Assembly: GCA_023383015.1 (NCBI GenBank)
Contig: JAHDXW010000014.1
Span: 1-64,000 of the forward strand
Direction of reading: 5' to 3'
DNA: 64,000 nt
Source of the DNA: Paracoccaceae bacterium
GTDB lineage: Bacteria > Pseudomonadota > Alphaproteobacteria > Rhodobacterales > Rhodobacteraceae
The position numbers were made by a program, and so were the translations under genes. Below are positions 1 to 10,261 of the stretch, one piece after another. The notes under the pieces are model-generated. The model had not been told where the DNA came from and ran no database searches. It was given only the letters and a program-made list of their open reading frames with translations. Each line of letters begins with the position of its first letter. Position 1 is the stretch's first letter.

Positions 1-255
1 CTGCGCTTGGGCAAGCCCGCACCTGGTCGCGCATCACGGCGAATCCGCGAGCATCACCACGACCGCCGAGCCCTCCGGCAGCCGGGCCAGTTCCTCGGCC
101 GCCCGCGTCTGGAACTCCCGGCCATACTCGACCACCGGCGGACACGTCGCGAGCCTGCCTTCCTCAGAACGAACCGTCCCGCAGCCGTTCAGCAAGCTCG
201 TGGTGATCGCGAGGACGGCGAGCCGCCGCTTCCAGCATCCGGCGTTGAACGTCAT
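1..255 (-). pseudogene. Rz1-like spanin lipoprotein, frameshifted and cut by the window edge
   Basis: Starting at the ATG at 255, the product is a short lipoprotein: a basic N-terminus, a hydrophobic stretch and a lipobox ending LLNGC, followed by a CPPVVEY-type segment. This fits outer-membrane spanin subunits (Rz1-like) that fuse the membranes in the last step of phage lysis. The frame stops at 34-36. Adding one base near 38-40 restores a longer reading frame (...LAD-x-AVMRDQVRAC) that stays open to the window edge. The gene starts inside the Rz-like gene in another frame, the usual nested arrangement of Rz/Rz1 pairs. Either the prophage is decaying or the assembly lacks one base. Family assignment is from layout and motifs only. 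Confidence 0.5.
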
Positions 256-420
256 TGGCCCCCTCCGTAGTTTCAAGGCGCTCGGCGAGGCGTCCCGCTC
301 GTCCCCGGAGCGTCGAAGCGAAAGCAGGAACAGGAGCACTGCCAGAGCAATGACTCCGTAGCGCAGCGCCGCTAGCATCGATGGGCTCGTGGCGATCCCG
401 GTGAGCAGCCCGGCGATCAT
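164..420 (-). pseudogene. Rz-like inner-membrane spanin, frameshifted
   Basis: The ATG at 420 overlaps the stop of the endolysin gene by 4 bases. The first 30 or so residues form one transmembrane helix (RYGVIALAVLLFLLSLRRSG). The frame then shifts near 300: as read, it runs on into the Rz1 frame. With one base added at about 300 (GGG-GA-CGA to GGG-GAG-CGA) it becomes an 85-residue protein with a charged helical tail (RAGRLAERLETTE...) that ends at 164. The restored length is an exact number of codons. One TM helix plus a periplasmic coiled tail fits an i-spanin (Rz). Confidence 0.5.
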
Positions 421-1097
421 CGCCGGCCCCGCTTCCAGTCGTCGAGCCGGGCGTGGATCGTGACCGCGATCCCGCCGAGCGCCGCGCCGATGAACACCCA
501 GCGCAGGGTGTCGAGATACGGCACAAGCGGCTGGATTGCGTACTGGGTCTCGGTCAGGACGCTCTGCGCCATCTCGACCCCGGCTGCGACCAGCGTCGCT
601 ACTCCAGCCGCGCCGCCGCCCTTCGTGGTGCGGCTGTCGGCCAGCAGTTCGCGCGCAGGCGGAGCTTCTTCAGCGAAGGCAGTCGCCCGGACCGGGAACC
701 GCTCGCCCCACTGCCGTGCGGGGCCGAGGTCGACGTGCATGAACCCCGATCGCGGGTAAAACCCGAAGCCGAGGAATCCAACCTCGCGCGCGGCGGCCTC
801 GAACGCCACGGGGTCGTGGTTCGTCATGGCGATGTCGAAGGCGGTGCCGTCCATGTGCTTCGAGTTCGGCGCGCTGCCAAAGGCATGGTTGTGGGCGCGG
901 CTGCGGTAGGCGGAGCGGACGATCAGCGGCTTGCCGAGCCGGTCGCGGAGCGCCTGCAGCCTGTCGAGCGCCTCGGGGTGCAGATTCAGCTGGCCGGTGC
1001 CGCGGCAGGCGATCTCGGCGGGGGAGAAGTTCTTCCAGCGCCAGAGGGTGGCCGGAACGTCGCGGAAGTGGTGGTAGGTGCGGACGAGGTCGGTCAT
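417..1097 (-). CDS. Phage endolysin, peptidase M15 family (D-Ala-D-Ala carboxypeptidase-like)
   Basis: This 226-residue protein should cleave peptidoglycan cross-links during lysis. Residues about 20-135 match the M15A fold, with zinc ligands in SKHMDGTAFD and in the later MHVD. The middle is a low-complexity Ala/Pro/Glu linker, and the C-terminus carries a hydrophobic helix (about residues 195-215) and a basic tail, so the protein is probably membrane-tethered. It is the only intact gene of the lysis group. It overlaps the Rz-like gene by 4 bases and follows the holin-like gene. An M15 domain joined to a C-terminal membrane anchor occurs in alphaproteobacterial prophages; host cell-wall enzymes are a less likely alternative. 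Confidence 0.85.
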   Translation of the reverse strand: MTDLVRTYHHFRDVPATLWRWKNFSPAEIACRGTGQLNLHPEALDRLQALRDRLGKPLIVRSAYRSRAHNHAFGSAPNSKHMDGTAFDIAMTNHDPVAFEAAAREVGFLGFGFYPRSGFMHVDLGPARQWGERFPVRATAFAEEAPPARELLADSRTTKGGGAAGVATLVAAGVEMAQSVLTETQYAIQPLVPYLDTLRWVFIGAALGGIAVTIHARLDDWKRGRR

Positions 1098-1205
1098 GCG
1101 GGTCTCCTGACGATGCGGGATGACGGAAACGCCCCGCCGCCCGAGAGGGCGGGCGGGGGCTGCGGGTGGCGGGGTTCGGCCGGGTGGGGCCGCGTCCCGT
1201 GGTGC

Positions 1206-1360
1206 TCAGGGCCCGCTGCCGAACACCTTCAGCTTCAGCGCGATGCCCGCGAGCAGGGCGAGCATGATGCCGGTGTGATGAGGTGGACGGCGGTCTGCAC
1301 CGCGGTGCGGCGCACGAAGCGGATGCAGTCGAGGAGCGCGGGCAGGTCGCGGACATCCAT
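1206..1360 (-). pseudogene. Holin-like small membrane protein, frameshifted
   Basis: An ATG at 1360 preceded by GGGAGGGGAA opens a short frame (MDVRDLPALLDCIRFVRR...) that loses sense near 1278. One added base there gives a 51-residue protein ending in a single transmembrane helix (TGIMLALLAGIALKL) and stopping at 1206. Position directly before the endolysin, small size and one membrane segment suggest a holin or holin accessory protein. I do not recognise the exact family. The restored length is a whole number of codons, which supports one real or artefactual missing base. Confidence 0.4.
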
Positions 1361-1813
1361 CGCGGCTTCCCCTCCCCGTGAGCGCTCAGCGACAGCCTAT
1401 TGGCACCAATCGCGGTCGATGTCGGCATGCTCCGTCAAGATGATCTGAAGGACGGGCTCAAGGTCCGCGGCGACGTCCCCGAGCAGGTCGAATGATCGGG
1501 TGACGGCGGAGCGGTCGGTGTCCCGAACCCGGTGGTCTGGCGCAACCCCATTCCGAGCAACACCTTCATCGCAAGGCAGGTCTGGATCGCTGCACCGCTG
1601 CAGGCGGGCTGGCGGCCGCGCCTGACGGTCGGCGCAGCCTCCCAGGTCATGGCGGGGTCAGACGAATTCGCCAGCGAGCCACGGCGCTTCAGCGCCTTGC
1701 TTCAGACAGGCCAGTTCCGGGTCCTGTAGGTCGGGGGTGTCGGTCTGCTCATGCCCCCAGCTACCACGCTGGATTCACGCGATGAATCCCACAGAGGATG
1801 TGCAAGACAAGGC
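1361..1813. other. No recognisable gene; possible phage-gene debris
   Basis: I find no convincing gene here. On the minus strand a frame without any start codon is open from about 1664 to 1386 and ends in an acidic, hydrophobic segment (SFDLLGDVAADLEPVLQ). It could be the tail of a broken phage gene or a GC-bias artefact. A plus-strand frame from GTG 1532 to 1729 gives a 65-residue product with no recognisable feature. Confidence 0.3.
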
Positions 1814-1836
1814 CCACCTCTCCGTCAAGGAGGTGG
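1814..1836 (-). terminator. Weak hairpin past the end of the leftward operon
   Basis: CCACCTC and GAGGTGG form a 7-bp stem with a 9-base loop about 85 bases beyond the stop of the last left-arm gene. There is no clear T-tract on the minus strand, so termination here is only a possibility. Confidence 0.25.
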
Positions 1837-1920
1837 CGGACGGGCCTGTCCAGGCACAGGAAACCTCAACCCATCAGCCGATCCGCGCAACAGAGCCATC
1901 GGCGGGGCCGCAACTGGCGG

Positions 1921-2885
1921 TCAGGCGAAGTGGCAGGCGGCGAACTGGCCCGGTGCGACTTCGCGGAGGGCCGGGACGCTGGCGGCGCAGTCCGCGGTTG
2001 CCCTCGGGCAGCGGGTGCGGAAGACACATCCCGAGGGCGGGTTGATCGGCGAGGGGATGTCGCCCTTGAGCAGGATGCGGCTGCGCCGCCGCCCCGGTTC
2101 GGGCAACGGGACCGCCGACAGCAGCGCCTCGGTATAGGGGTGCCGCGGCCGGGAATAGAGCTCGACCGACGGTGCGATCTCCATGATCCGGCCGAGATAC
2201 ATTACGACCACGCGGTCGGAGATGTGCTCGACCACCGCGAGGTCGTGGGCGATGAAGAGCAGCGTCAGTGCGAAGCGGTCCTTCAGGTCGTCGAGGAGGT
2301 TGATGACCTGGGCCTGGATCGAGACGTCGAGCGCGGAGACCGGTTCATCGGCGACGATGAACTCGGGCTCGACCGCCAGGGCCCGGGCGATGCCGATCCG
2401 CTGGCGCTGTCCCCCCGAGAACTCGTGGGGGAAGCGGTCGAGGTAGTCGGCCGAAAGGCCCACCTGCTCCAGAAGTGCGACCATGCGCGCCTCGCGGTCG
2501 GCCGGCGTGCCGATGCCGTGCAGCGCCAGGGCATGGCCGAGCATGCCGCGGATCTTCTCCCGAGGGTTGAGGCTGGCGTAGGGGTCCTGGAAGATGATCT
2601 GCATCCGCTTGCGGAAGCGCCGCATCGCGCCCTTGTCGAGCGGTCCGAGCGCGGTGCCGTCGAACGTCACGGTGCCTGCCGTGGCCTCCTCCAGCCGCAG
2701 GATCAGGCGCCCCACGGTCGTCTTGCCCGAGCCGCTTTCGCCGACGAGCCCGACCACCTCGCCGCGGCCGACGGCGAAGCTGACGCCGTTGACTGCCCTC
2801 ACATGGGTGCGCACGCGGTTCAGAACCCCGCCACGGATCGGGAAGAACTTGGTCAGCCCCTCGACGCGCAGGAGGTCGGCGGTGC

Positions 2886-2889
<4 letters not shown>
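1921..2889 (-). CDS. Dipeptide/oligopeptide ABC transporter ATP-binding protein (DppF/OppF type)
   Basis: Second ATPase of a Dpp/Opp-type importer, 322 residues. It has Walker [11 protein letters not shown]-loop FQDP, signature FSGGQRQR, Walker B FIVADEP, an H-loop AHD and the C-terminal oligopeptide-transporter extension with cysteines (GCVFRTRCP...). The start at 2889 is chosen because ATG overlaps the TGA of the preceding ATPase (TCAT on the plus strand); an upstream in-frame extension would run through that gene. It is the last gene of the left arm. No permease or binding protein lies on this arm; matching ones lie at 21.6-25.1 kb in the right arm, so it most likely serves that transporter. 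Confidence 0.93.
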
Positions 2890-3899
<1,010 letters not shown>

Positions 3900-3910
3900 C
3901 GCGTGGCCTC

Positions 3911-5290
3911 TCATTCCATCCCGGGTCGGACGAAGCGGCCGGCGCCCAGTGGGCGAGCCAGGCGCCCGCCGTCCCAGACCGTGGCGCTGCCCACGAGCGT
4001 GCGGACGACCCGCCCGCGGAACCGCTCGCCATGGACCAGTCTTGCGACCGCGCGCGCGGCTGTCAGCAGGCCGGCCTCGGTCACCACCGTCTCGCCCTGC
4101 ATGTCCACCACCACGATATCCGCGGCCGCTCCCGGGACAAGCCTGCCCTTGACAGGCAGCCCGAAGCGGTGCGCGGCGTTGGCAGAGAGCAGCGCGGACG
4201 CCTGCGCAAGCGTCAGCCGGCCGCCGGCGACGGCATCGAGCATCACCGGCAGCAGCGTCTCGAGCCCCGGGTGCCCGGGCGGGGCGGTCAGGAAATTGCC
4301 CTCGTGCGCGGCCTTCTCGGCGGGCGCGAAGGCGGCGTGATCGGTGGTGACGTGCGCCAGCGTGCCGTCGGCCAGCCCCTGCCAAAGGGCCTCGCGGTCC
4401 GCCCTTCCGCGCACCGGCGGGTTGATGCGGGCGCAGGTGCCCGCGCGCGCCACGTCCGCGACGGTGTAGCGCAGGTAGTGCGGGCAGGTCTCGGCCGAGA
4501 AGTCGGATGATCCCGCGAACCGACGCAGCACGTCGAGCGTCTGGGCCGAGGTGACGTGGGCGATGTGCAGTCGCGCCCCGGCGCGGACGTTCAGCGTCAG
4601 CATCTCGGCCACCGCCAGCGCCTCGGCCAGCGCCGGTCGCGCGGCCTCGTGCGTCTCGGCCAGCGCGGGGTCGAGCGCGCGGGCGGCGGCACCGGCGCGG
4701 GCGAGCAGGGGCTCGCTTTCGGCATGGACCACGACGGGCAGGCCGACCCGGGCGGCAAGCTCCAGCACCCGCAGCCGGTCGGCGGGGTCGGGCCAGGCGA
4801 GGCCCTCGAACTCGCGCCCGCGCCCCGGGGGGGAGGCGGTCGTGAATATCTTGAGCGCCACCGCGCCGGCCCCGGCGAGCGCCTCGAAGGCGGCCTCGGT
4901 CAATGCCGCAGGCGCGGCGTAGAGCGCGAAATCGACATGGGCGCGACCCGTGAAGTGGTCGCGCCGGGCCGCCACCCTGTCGGGCGAGTTGCAGCAGGGG
5001 TCGGTGATGGGCATCTCGAACAGTGTCGTGATGCCCCCGGCTGCCGCGGCGCCCGTCTCGGACTCCACGGTGCCGCGCTGGGGGTAGGCGGGGCTGCGCA
5101 CATGGGCGTGGATGTCGATCGCCCCGGGCAGCACGTGCAGGCCCGTGGCGTCGATCGTCTCGGCCGCCGCGAACGCCTCGCCGGGCGCCAGCACCCCGGC
5201 GATGCGGCCCGACCGGACGAGCAGCGTTCCGGGCCGCTCTCCTTCGGGCAGCACCAGCGTGCCGCCCGCGATGGCAAGCTCGGCCGTCAC
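3911..5290 (-). CDS. Cyclic amidohydrolase (dihydroorotase/dihydropyrimidinase/allantoinase type)
   Basis: 459-residue metal-dependent hydrolase of cyclic amides or ureides. Visible metal-site elements, in order: HxH in [12 protein letters not shown] (about residue 60), a candidate carboxylated lysine in ALKIFTT, His in VVVHAES, His in LHIAHVTS and Asp in HVTTDHAAF. The layout matches the allantoinase/dihydroorotase branch. The order HAHVRSP, rather than HVHFREP, argues against a housekeeping PyrC. The gene overlaps the upstream TIM-barrel gene by 4 bases. With PuuE and AllA in the right arm this points to a ureide-like or hydantoin-like substrate, but the exact ring cannot be read from sequence. 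Confidence 0.85.
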   Translation of the reverse strand: MTAELAIAGGTLVLPEGERPGTLLVRSGRIAGVLAPGEAFAAAETIDATGLHVLPGAIDIHAHVRSPAYPQRGTVESETGAAAAGGITTLFEMPITDPCCNSPDRVAARRDHFTGRAHVDFALYAAPAALTEAAFEALAGAGAVALKIFTTASPPGRGREFEGLAWPDPADRLRVLELAARVGLPVVVHAESEPLLARAGAAARALDPALAETHEAARPALAEALAVAEMLTLNVRAGARLHIAHVTSAQTLDVLRRFAGSSDFSAETCPHYLRYTVADVARAGTCARINPPVRGRADREALWQGLADGTLAHVTTDHAAFAPAEKAAHEGNFLTAPPGHPGLETLLPVMLDAVAGGRLTLAQASALLSANAAHRFGLPVKGRLVPGAAADIVVVDMQGETVVTEAGLLTAARAVARLVHGERFRGRVVRTLVGSATVWDGGRLARPLGAGRFVRPGME

Positions 5291-6708
5291 CGGAGGCCCA
5301 GCTCGCCCAGCGCCTCGGCCACGCCGTCAAGGTGGGTGAGGTGCATCGAGGCGTAGTTGGGCGCCAGCACGATGCCGTGCCCGCCGGCGCGGTAGGTGGC
5401 CATGACCGAGCGATAGGCGATGTCCTTCGTCATCTTCGCCGTGTCCGGGCGCGAGCGCGGGGCGTCCACCCCGATGCCCATGTACACCTTCGCCCGCCCC
5501 TCGACCCCGCGCAGCGCGTCGGCGCACTGGCCGGCGACGTAGGTATCCGGGTCCATCCCCGCCTCGACCAGATTGGCAAAGGGCGCCTCGTTCAGCCCGA
5601 GGATGCGGAAGAGGGCGGTGGTCGCCTCGCCGGCCTCGAAATCGCGCAGGATGGTCTTGCGGAAGAACGACAGCTCCTTCGCCCAGACCTCGCCAGCCTG
5701 GTGCTGGTAGGTGATCGGCTTGACGAAGTCGGCCCAGCGCGTCTGTTCCGCCCAGGGCCACTGCGCCCGGCGGAGCAGGTTGAAGTGGTTGCGGTTCCAG
5801 ACGTTCAGGCCGAACGGCAGGGTCGGCTTGCACCACTTGACGAGGCCGTAAAGCTCGCGGTCGAGATCCTTGTTGCGCTCGAGCCAAAACTTCTCCCACA
5901 CCAGCGCCTCGGGGTTGTCGAAAAGCATGCGAAGGAAGGTGATCAGCGTGCCGTCGGCGAAAGCCTTGCCCGCCGCGGCCTCCTGGCAGAAGTCGTAGAG
6001 GCGCAGGAGGGCCTGGCGGCATGCCTCGACGTTGATGCCCCGCTCCATCGCCTCGCGCCGCGAGGGCGCCGAGAAGTCGCCCGGGCAGCCGCCCTGGATC
6101 AGCGTGTCGAGCGGCGAGTTGCGCTCGTTGCACCACATCAGCCCGTCGATGTCGTGGTTCCTGACCTGGTCCTCGATCATGGAGTGGATCCAGGTCCGGT
6201 AGCCGGGGTTCGACGTCGACGGCTCGCCGCCGAGGCGGCCGAGGATGTCGACCTCCATCGCCTGCGGCAGCGTCGGGATCTCCACCGCCGCAGCCGAGCC
6301 GTGGCCGGCGTACTTGAAGAAGGGCTCCATCAGTTCGACGTAGACCTTCATGCCGCGGGCATGCGCCGCCGGCACGACCATCTTCAGGATGTCCCGGCCC
6401 GCGAACTCGGGATCTCGCGAGCGGTAGTCGGCCATGAAGGTGTCGCGGTAGAACCGCGGATCGGGGTCGAAGTAGGCGCCGCCGCGCATCTGGTAGGGCT
6501 GGGGCACGCCGTGGTCGGGCCAGCCGTCGAGCGCGTGGCTGATCGAGCGGCCGGATTTCAGCCCCAGCCACGACACCGTGCCCAGCATCAGGACGTTGAC
6601 GCCGACGCGGGTCTGGAGCGTGTCGAGAACGGTTTCCACCCCCTCGTCGACGAAGGAGATGGGGCTGATCTGGATGCCGACGAACTTGGCCTTGGGATCG
6701 GGTGTCAT
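5287..6708 (-). CDS. Glycoside-hydrolase-like TIM-barrel protein of unknown function
   Basis: 473 residues, no signal peptide ([16 protein letters not shown]), so probably cytoplasmic. Alternating strands and helices, a segment [12 protein letters not shown] and an acidic WCNERNSP segment resemble TIM-barrel glycosidases and other carbohydrate-active barrels, but I cannot place it in a numbered family or assign a nucleophile and acid. It lies between the amidohydrolase and aminotransferase genes with 4-base overlaps on both sides, so it is made with them. It may act on a glycosidic or cyclitol part of the substrate, or it may be an isomerase-like barrel. Real gene; function unknown. Confidence 0.8.
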   Translation of the reverse strand: MTPDPKAKFVGIQISPISFVDEGVETVLDTLQTRVGVNVLMLGTVSWLGLKSGRSISHALDGWPDHGVPQPYQMRGGAYFDPDPRFYRDTFMADYRSRDPEFAGRDILKMVVPAAHARGMKVYVELMEPFFKYAGHGSAAAVEIPTLPQAMEVDILGRLGGEPSTSNPGYRTWIHSMIEDQVRNHDIDGLMWCNERNSPLDTLIQGGCPGDFSAPSRREAMERGINVEACRQALLRLYDFCQEAAAGKAFADGTLITFLRMLFDNPEALVWEKFWLERNKDLDRELYGLVKWCKPTLPFGLNVWNRNHFNLLRRAQWPWAEQTRWADFVKPITYQHQAGEVWAKELSFFRKTILRDFEAGEATTALFRILGLNEAPFANLVEAGMDPDTYVAGQCADALRGVEGRAKVYMGIGVDAPRSRPDTAKMTKDIAYRSVMATYRAGGHGIVLAPNYASMHLTHLDGVAEALGELGLR

Positions 6709-7883
6709 GCCGCAGCCCTCGTGCGCTTGAGGAACCCCTCGATCCGGCGGACCGCCTCTTCGATTACCGGAAGGGGCTGAAGGTAGCTGATGCGGATGTA
6801 GTCGGTGGAGGTGTCGCCGAACATCGTGCCGGGGAACAGCATCACCCCGGTCTCGCGCAAGAGCCGCTCGCAGAACTCGGGCGCGGGCAGTCCCGAGGAC
6901 GAGACGTTGGTGTAGATGTAGAATGCCCCGCCGGGATGACCGTAGGTGAACCCCAGCCGGTCGAGCGCCGGCATCAGCCAGTCGCGCCGGGCCTTGTAGT
7001 CGGCGATCATCGCCTCGATCGGCTCCTGCGGGCCAGTCAGCGCCGCCAGCGCCGCGAACTGGCTGATCGTGCAGGCGTTGATCGACAGCGTATGCCGCGG
7101 CTCGGTCACCTTGGCCACGAAATCCGCCGGCCCGGCCAGCCAGCCGAGGCGCCAGCCCGTCATCGCATAGGTCTTGGACACGCCGCCCAGCGTGATCGTG
7201 CGCTCCTTCATCCCCGGCAGCGTGGCGATGGAAAGGTGCTCGTTCGGCGCGTAGATCATCCGGGCATAGATCTCGTCCGCGATGATCAGGATGTCGTGGC
7301 GCACGGCCAGCTCGGCGATGGCGCGGATCGCCGCGGGCGGGGTGACGGCGCCGGTGGGGTTGTTGGGCGAGGTCAGCACGAACATCCGCGACCGCGGGGT
7401 GATGCGCGTCTCGATCTCGGCGGGGTCGAGCGCGAAGTCGTCCTTTTCAAAGGTCGGCACCGGCACCGGCACCCCGCCGCACAGATGCGCGGCGGTGTCG
7501 TAGGTGGTGAAGCGCGGCGAGGTGATCAGGATTTCGTCGCCGGGCGCGCAGAGGCCCAGCATGGTGAGCATGATCGCCTCTTGCGCGCCCGCCGTCACCA
7601 CGATCTCGTCGGGGGTGTAGTCGAGGCCGTGATACTTCTTCATGTCGGCCGCGATGGCAGCCCGAAGCGGGGGCAGGCCGGTGGGGCCGGTATAGTGATG
7701 CTGGTTGGCGTCCAGCGCGTCCTTGGCGGCCTGCACGATATGCGCCGGGGTGTGGAAATCGGGGTCGCCGCGACCCAGCGCGATCACGTCCTTCATGCCG
7801 GCGGAGATGCCCAGCATCCGGGTGCGGAAGCTGCCGTCCTCCTCGACGATGCGGGGGGCAAGGCGGTCGTGCAGAAGGCTCAT
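6705..7883 (-). CDS. PLP-dependent aminotransferase class I/II (left arm copy)
   Basis: 392-residue fold-type I aminotransferase. Conserved features: GRGDPDFHTP near the N-terminus, the SPNNPTGA loop, Asp-Glu in IIADEIYARM, the PLP lysine in GVSKTYAMTGWRLGW and Arg in YIRISY that binds the substrate carboxylate. It resembles aspartate- and aromatic-type class I enzymes; the amino donor and acceptor are unknown. It overlaps both neighbours by 4 bases. A clear paralogue (14752-15939) sits in the opposite arm with the same GRGDPD and AMTGWR signatures, so two related transaminations, or one with two substrates, may occur in the pathway. Confidence 0.92.
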   Translation of the reverse strand: MSLLHDRLAPRIVEEDGSFRTRMLGISAGMKDVIALGRGDPDFHTPAHIVQAAKDALDANQHHYTGPTGLPPLRAAIAADMKKYHGLDYTPDEIVVTAGAQEAIMLTMLGLCAPGDEILITSPRFTTYDTAAHLCGGVPVPVPTFEKDDFALDPAEIETRITPRSRMFVLTSPNNPTGAVTPPAAIRAIAELAVRHDILIIADEIYARMIYAPNEHLSIATLPGMKERTITLGGVSKTYAMTGWRLGWLAGPADFVAKVTEPRHTLSINACTISQFAALAALTGPQEPIEAMIADYKARRDWLMPALDRLGFTYGHPGGAFYIYTNVSSSGLPAPEFCERLLRETGVMLFPGTMFGDTSTDYIRISYLQPLPVIEEAVRRIEGFLKRTRAAA

Positions 7884-9100
7884 CCGTGCATCCTTTTCCC
7901 GGTGACGAAGGTCATGCGCACCCGTTCCAGCGCCAGGAGATCGTGGTCGGGCTTGCCGTCGACCACGATCAGGTCGGCGGCCTTGCCGGCCTCGAGCGTG
8001 CCGATCAGGTGGTCCATCCTCGAGATGCGCGCGGCGCGGATGGTGATCGAGGCGAGCGCGTCCATCGCGTCCTTGCAGACCCCCACCTTGACCATGTGGG
8101 CAAGCTCGGGGGCGATCACGTCATGCTCGACCGCCGGGCTGCCGGCGTCGGTGCCAAAGACGATGGGCACCCCCCGTTCGGCCGCCTTCTTGAGGCCGGC
8201 ATAGCGGGCGGGGTCCGAGACGGCCTTGATCCGCTCCTCGATCTTCCATTCGGGGATGCCGAACTTGCGCGCGATCTCGGGCTGGGACTGCTGCACCAGG
8301 GGGGCAAAGGTGGTGACGATCGGCAGCTTCCTGGCCAGCAGGATGTCGATGGTCTCGTCCGACATCGCCCCGCCGTGCTCGATGCAGTCGACCCCGAACT
8401 CGGCCACGCGCCGGATGCAGGCGTCATAGGTGGCGTGCGCGGTGATTGGCAGGCGGTTGCGGTGCGCCTCGTCGATAACGGCCGCGAGTTCCTCGTCGGT
8501 GAACTCCAGCGTGTCGTGGCAGGCCATGATCTTGATGAGGTCGGCGCCGCCCTTCACCTGCTCGCGCACCGCGCGGCGCATCTCGTCGGCGCCGGATGCC
8601 TCGCGACAGACCCAGTAGGTGTGTCCGCCCGTCTGGATGATGGCGTTGCCGCAGACCTTGAGGCGGGGGCCGGGGAATATGCCCTGTTCCACCGCCTGCT
8701 TGGAATAGAGGTTCATGTCGTGGAAGCCGAGGTCGCGCACCATCGTTACCCCGGCGCGCAGCGACTTCAGCATGTTGCCGGCGGCCTTGAAGGCCGAGAT
8801 CGGCTTGGGGTCGTCCATCGACTGGCGGGCGAGGTCGTGGATCCCGTCCCAGTTCAGGTGGGCGTGGCTGTTGATGAGGCCCGGCATGATGGTGCCGCCG
8901 GTCTGGGTGACCGCACCGGCGGGCATCGCGCTGCGGGGGCCGACGGCTGCGATCCTGCCGCCATTGATGTGGACGAAACCGTCCTCGATCACGTCCCCCG
9001 CCATCGTCAGGACGCGGCCGGCGAGGATGCGTTCCTCCGCGGCGATGTCGAACATCGGCTTGGTGATCTTCTGGTAGCGCCAGGCGGCGGGTTCGGGCAT
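7880..9100 (-). CDS. Metal-dependent amidohydrolase (imidazolonepropionase/prolidase-like)
   Basis: 406 residues. The amidohydrolase metal site is visible: HxH in GLINSHAHLNWDG, a Lys-containing LIKIMACH strand, His in ITAHATYD, His in CIEHGG and Asp in VFGTDAGSP; the small beta-sandwich domain is formed by the two ends (...AGKAADLIVVDG...). Members of this branch cleave peptide-like amides (Xaa-Pro, N-acyl amino acids) or imidazolone rings. No signal peptide, so cytoplasmic. It overlaps the aminotransferase by 4 bases. It is the second amidohydrolase of the left arm, so at least two C-N bonds of the substrate are probably hydrolysed in sequence. Confidence 0.88.
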   Translation of the reverse strand: MPEPAAWRYQKITKPMFDIAAEERILAGRVLTMAGDVIEDGFVHINGGRIAAVGPRSAMPAGAVTQTGGTIMPGLINSHAHLNWDGIHDLARQSMDDPKPISAFKAAGNMLKSLRAGVTMVRDLGFHDMNLYSKQAVEQGIFPGPRLKVCGNAIIQTGGHTYWVCREASGADEMRRAVREQVKGGADLIKIMACHDTLEFTDEELAAVIDEAHRNRLPITAHATYDACIRRVAEFGVDCIEHGGAMSDETIDILLARKLPIVTTFAPLVQQSQPEIARKFGIPEWKIEERIKAVSDPARYAGLKKAAERGVPIVFGTDAGSPAVEHDVIAPELAHMVKVGVCKDAMDALASITIRAARISRMDHLIGTLEAGKAADLIVVDGKPDHDLLALERVRMTFVTGKRMHG

Positions 9101-9109
9101 CGGGGCCTC

Positions 9110-10261
9110 CTAGAGGGGGATGACGCGGGCGTCGAACGGGTGGGTCGACTGGAAGCGGCTGGGAACCTCGACGCCGCCCTCGGTGACGATCAGCGTCTCG
9201 ATGCAGCGCCAGCCATCGTACTCCGGGCGGTAGACCCCCGGCTCGCAGGAAAAGACCATGCCGGGCGCGGCCGGGGTGCTGTCGCCCGGCGAGAGCCAGG
9301 GCGCCTCGTGCCCCTCGACCCCCATGCCGTGGCCGATGCGGTGGCGGATCGCATGGCCGAGGCCCGCGGCGCGGATGGGGGCCAGCGCGGCCTCGTTCAC
9401 CTTTTCGCAGGGCTGGCGGCGCGAGAGCGCGTCGATGGTGGCGGCGTTGGCGTCGGCCATCGCCTGCATGACCCGGCGCTGTTCGGCCGAGAGCTCGCCC
9501 AGCACCAGCGTCACCCCGCTTTCCGAGTGGTAGCCGCCCAGCGAACAGCCGATGCCGGCGATGATGGGCTCGCCCGGCAGGGGCTTGCGGGGCAGGACGG
9601 CGCCGTGGGGCAGCGCGGCGCGGGGGCCGGAGTGGAAGGTGGCGGTAATGCCCATCTTGGTTCCGGCAAATGCCTGCCCGTGGTCGCGGGCCAGCGCCGC
9701 GCGGGCGTGGGCGGTGGCGTCGGCCATCAGGTCAAGCTCGGTGCCGCCCGCCCGGATGATGTCGGCGCCGGCGGCCAGGAACCGCTCGAGCACCATGTCG
9801 GCATAGCGCGCGGCCGCGCGCACGAGGGCGATTTCCTGCGCGTGCTTGACGATCCGCTCGGGCAGGCAGTGGTCGGTCAGGTCCAGATGCGCGAGCTCGG
9901 CCTGCACGTCGGAGAGCAGCCGCGCCTCGAGCGAGTCGATCCCGATCCGCAGGGCGCCTGTCTGCCGCACCATCCAGATCTGCGCCGGCACGGGGCCCGG
10001 ATATTCCTCGTAGATCGCGACCCTGACGCCCGGCACCGCCTCGGCGTTCTCGAGCTCGAGCTGCGGCACCATCAGCACCGCCTCGCCCTCGACCGGCAGC
10101 CACAGGCCCATCGGGCGCTCGTTGATCGTGAAAAGCCAGCCCGAGGCATAGGCGACGTTGCCGGGCGCCAGCAGCAGAAGGCCGTCGAGGCCCGCGGCCT
10201 GCGCCCGGGCGCGCAGGCGGTTCCGGAGCATTTCGCGGAAGGTGGGGGAAGGGGGCGTCAC
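9110..10261 (-). CDS. M24-family hydrolase, creatinase/ectoine-hydrolase-like
   Basis: 383 residues with the pita-bread fold: N-terminal creatinase domain, then a catalytic domain with GHGMGVEGHE and EPGVYRPEY...ETLIVTE. In metal-dependent Xaa-Pro peptidases two aspartates lie in the strand VxxDxG...GYxSDxT. Here that segment reads GIGCSLGGYHSESGVT, so the first Asp is Gly and the second is Glu. Loss of metal ligands is known for creatinase and ectoine hydrolase (DoeA), so this protein more likely opens a C-N bond of a small substrate than trims peptides. The start is GTG 10261, overlapping the stop of the Ldh2-type gene; a long upstream extension is an artefact. Confidence 0.85.
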   Translation of the reverse strand: MTPPSPTFREMLRNRLRARAQAAGLDGLLLLAPGNVAYASGWLFTINERPMGLWLPVEGEAVLMVPQLELENAEAVPGVRVAIYEEYPGPVPAQIWMVRQTGALRIGIDSLEARLLSDVQAELAHLDLTDHCLPERIVKHAQEIALVRAAARYADMVLERFLAAGADIIRAGGTELDLMADATAHARAALARDHGQAFAGTKMGITATFHSGPRAALPHGAVLPRKPLPGEPIIAGIGCSLGGYHSESGVTLVLGELSAEQRRVMQAMADANAATIDALSRRQPCEKVNEAALAPIRAAGLGHAIRHRIGHGMGVEGHEAPWLSPGDSTPAAPGMVFSCEPGVYRPEYDGWRCIETLIVTEGGVEVPSRFQSTHPFDARVIPL

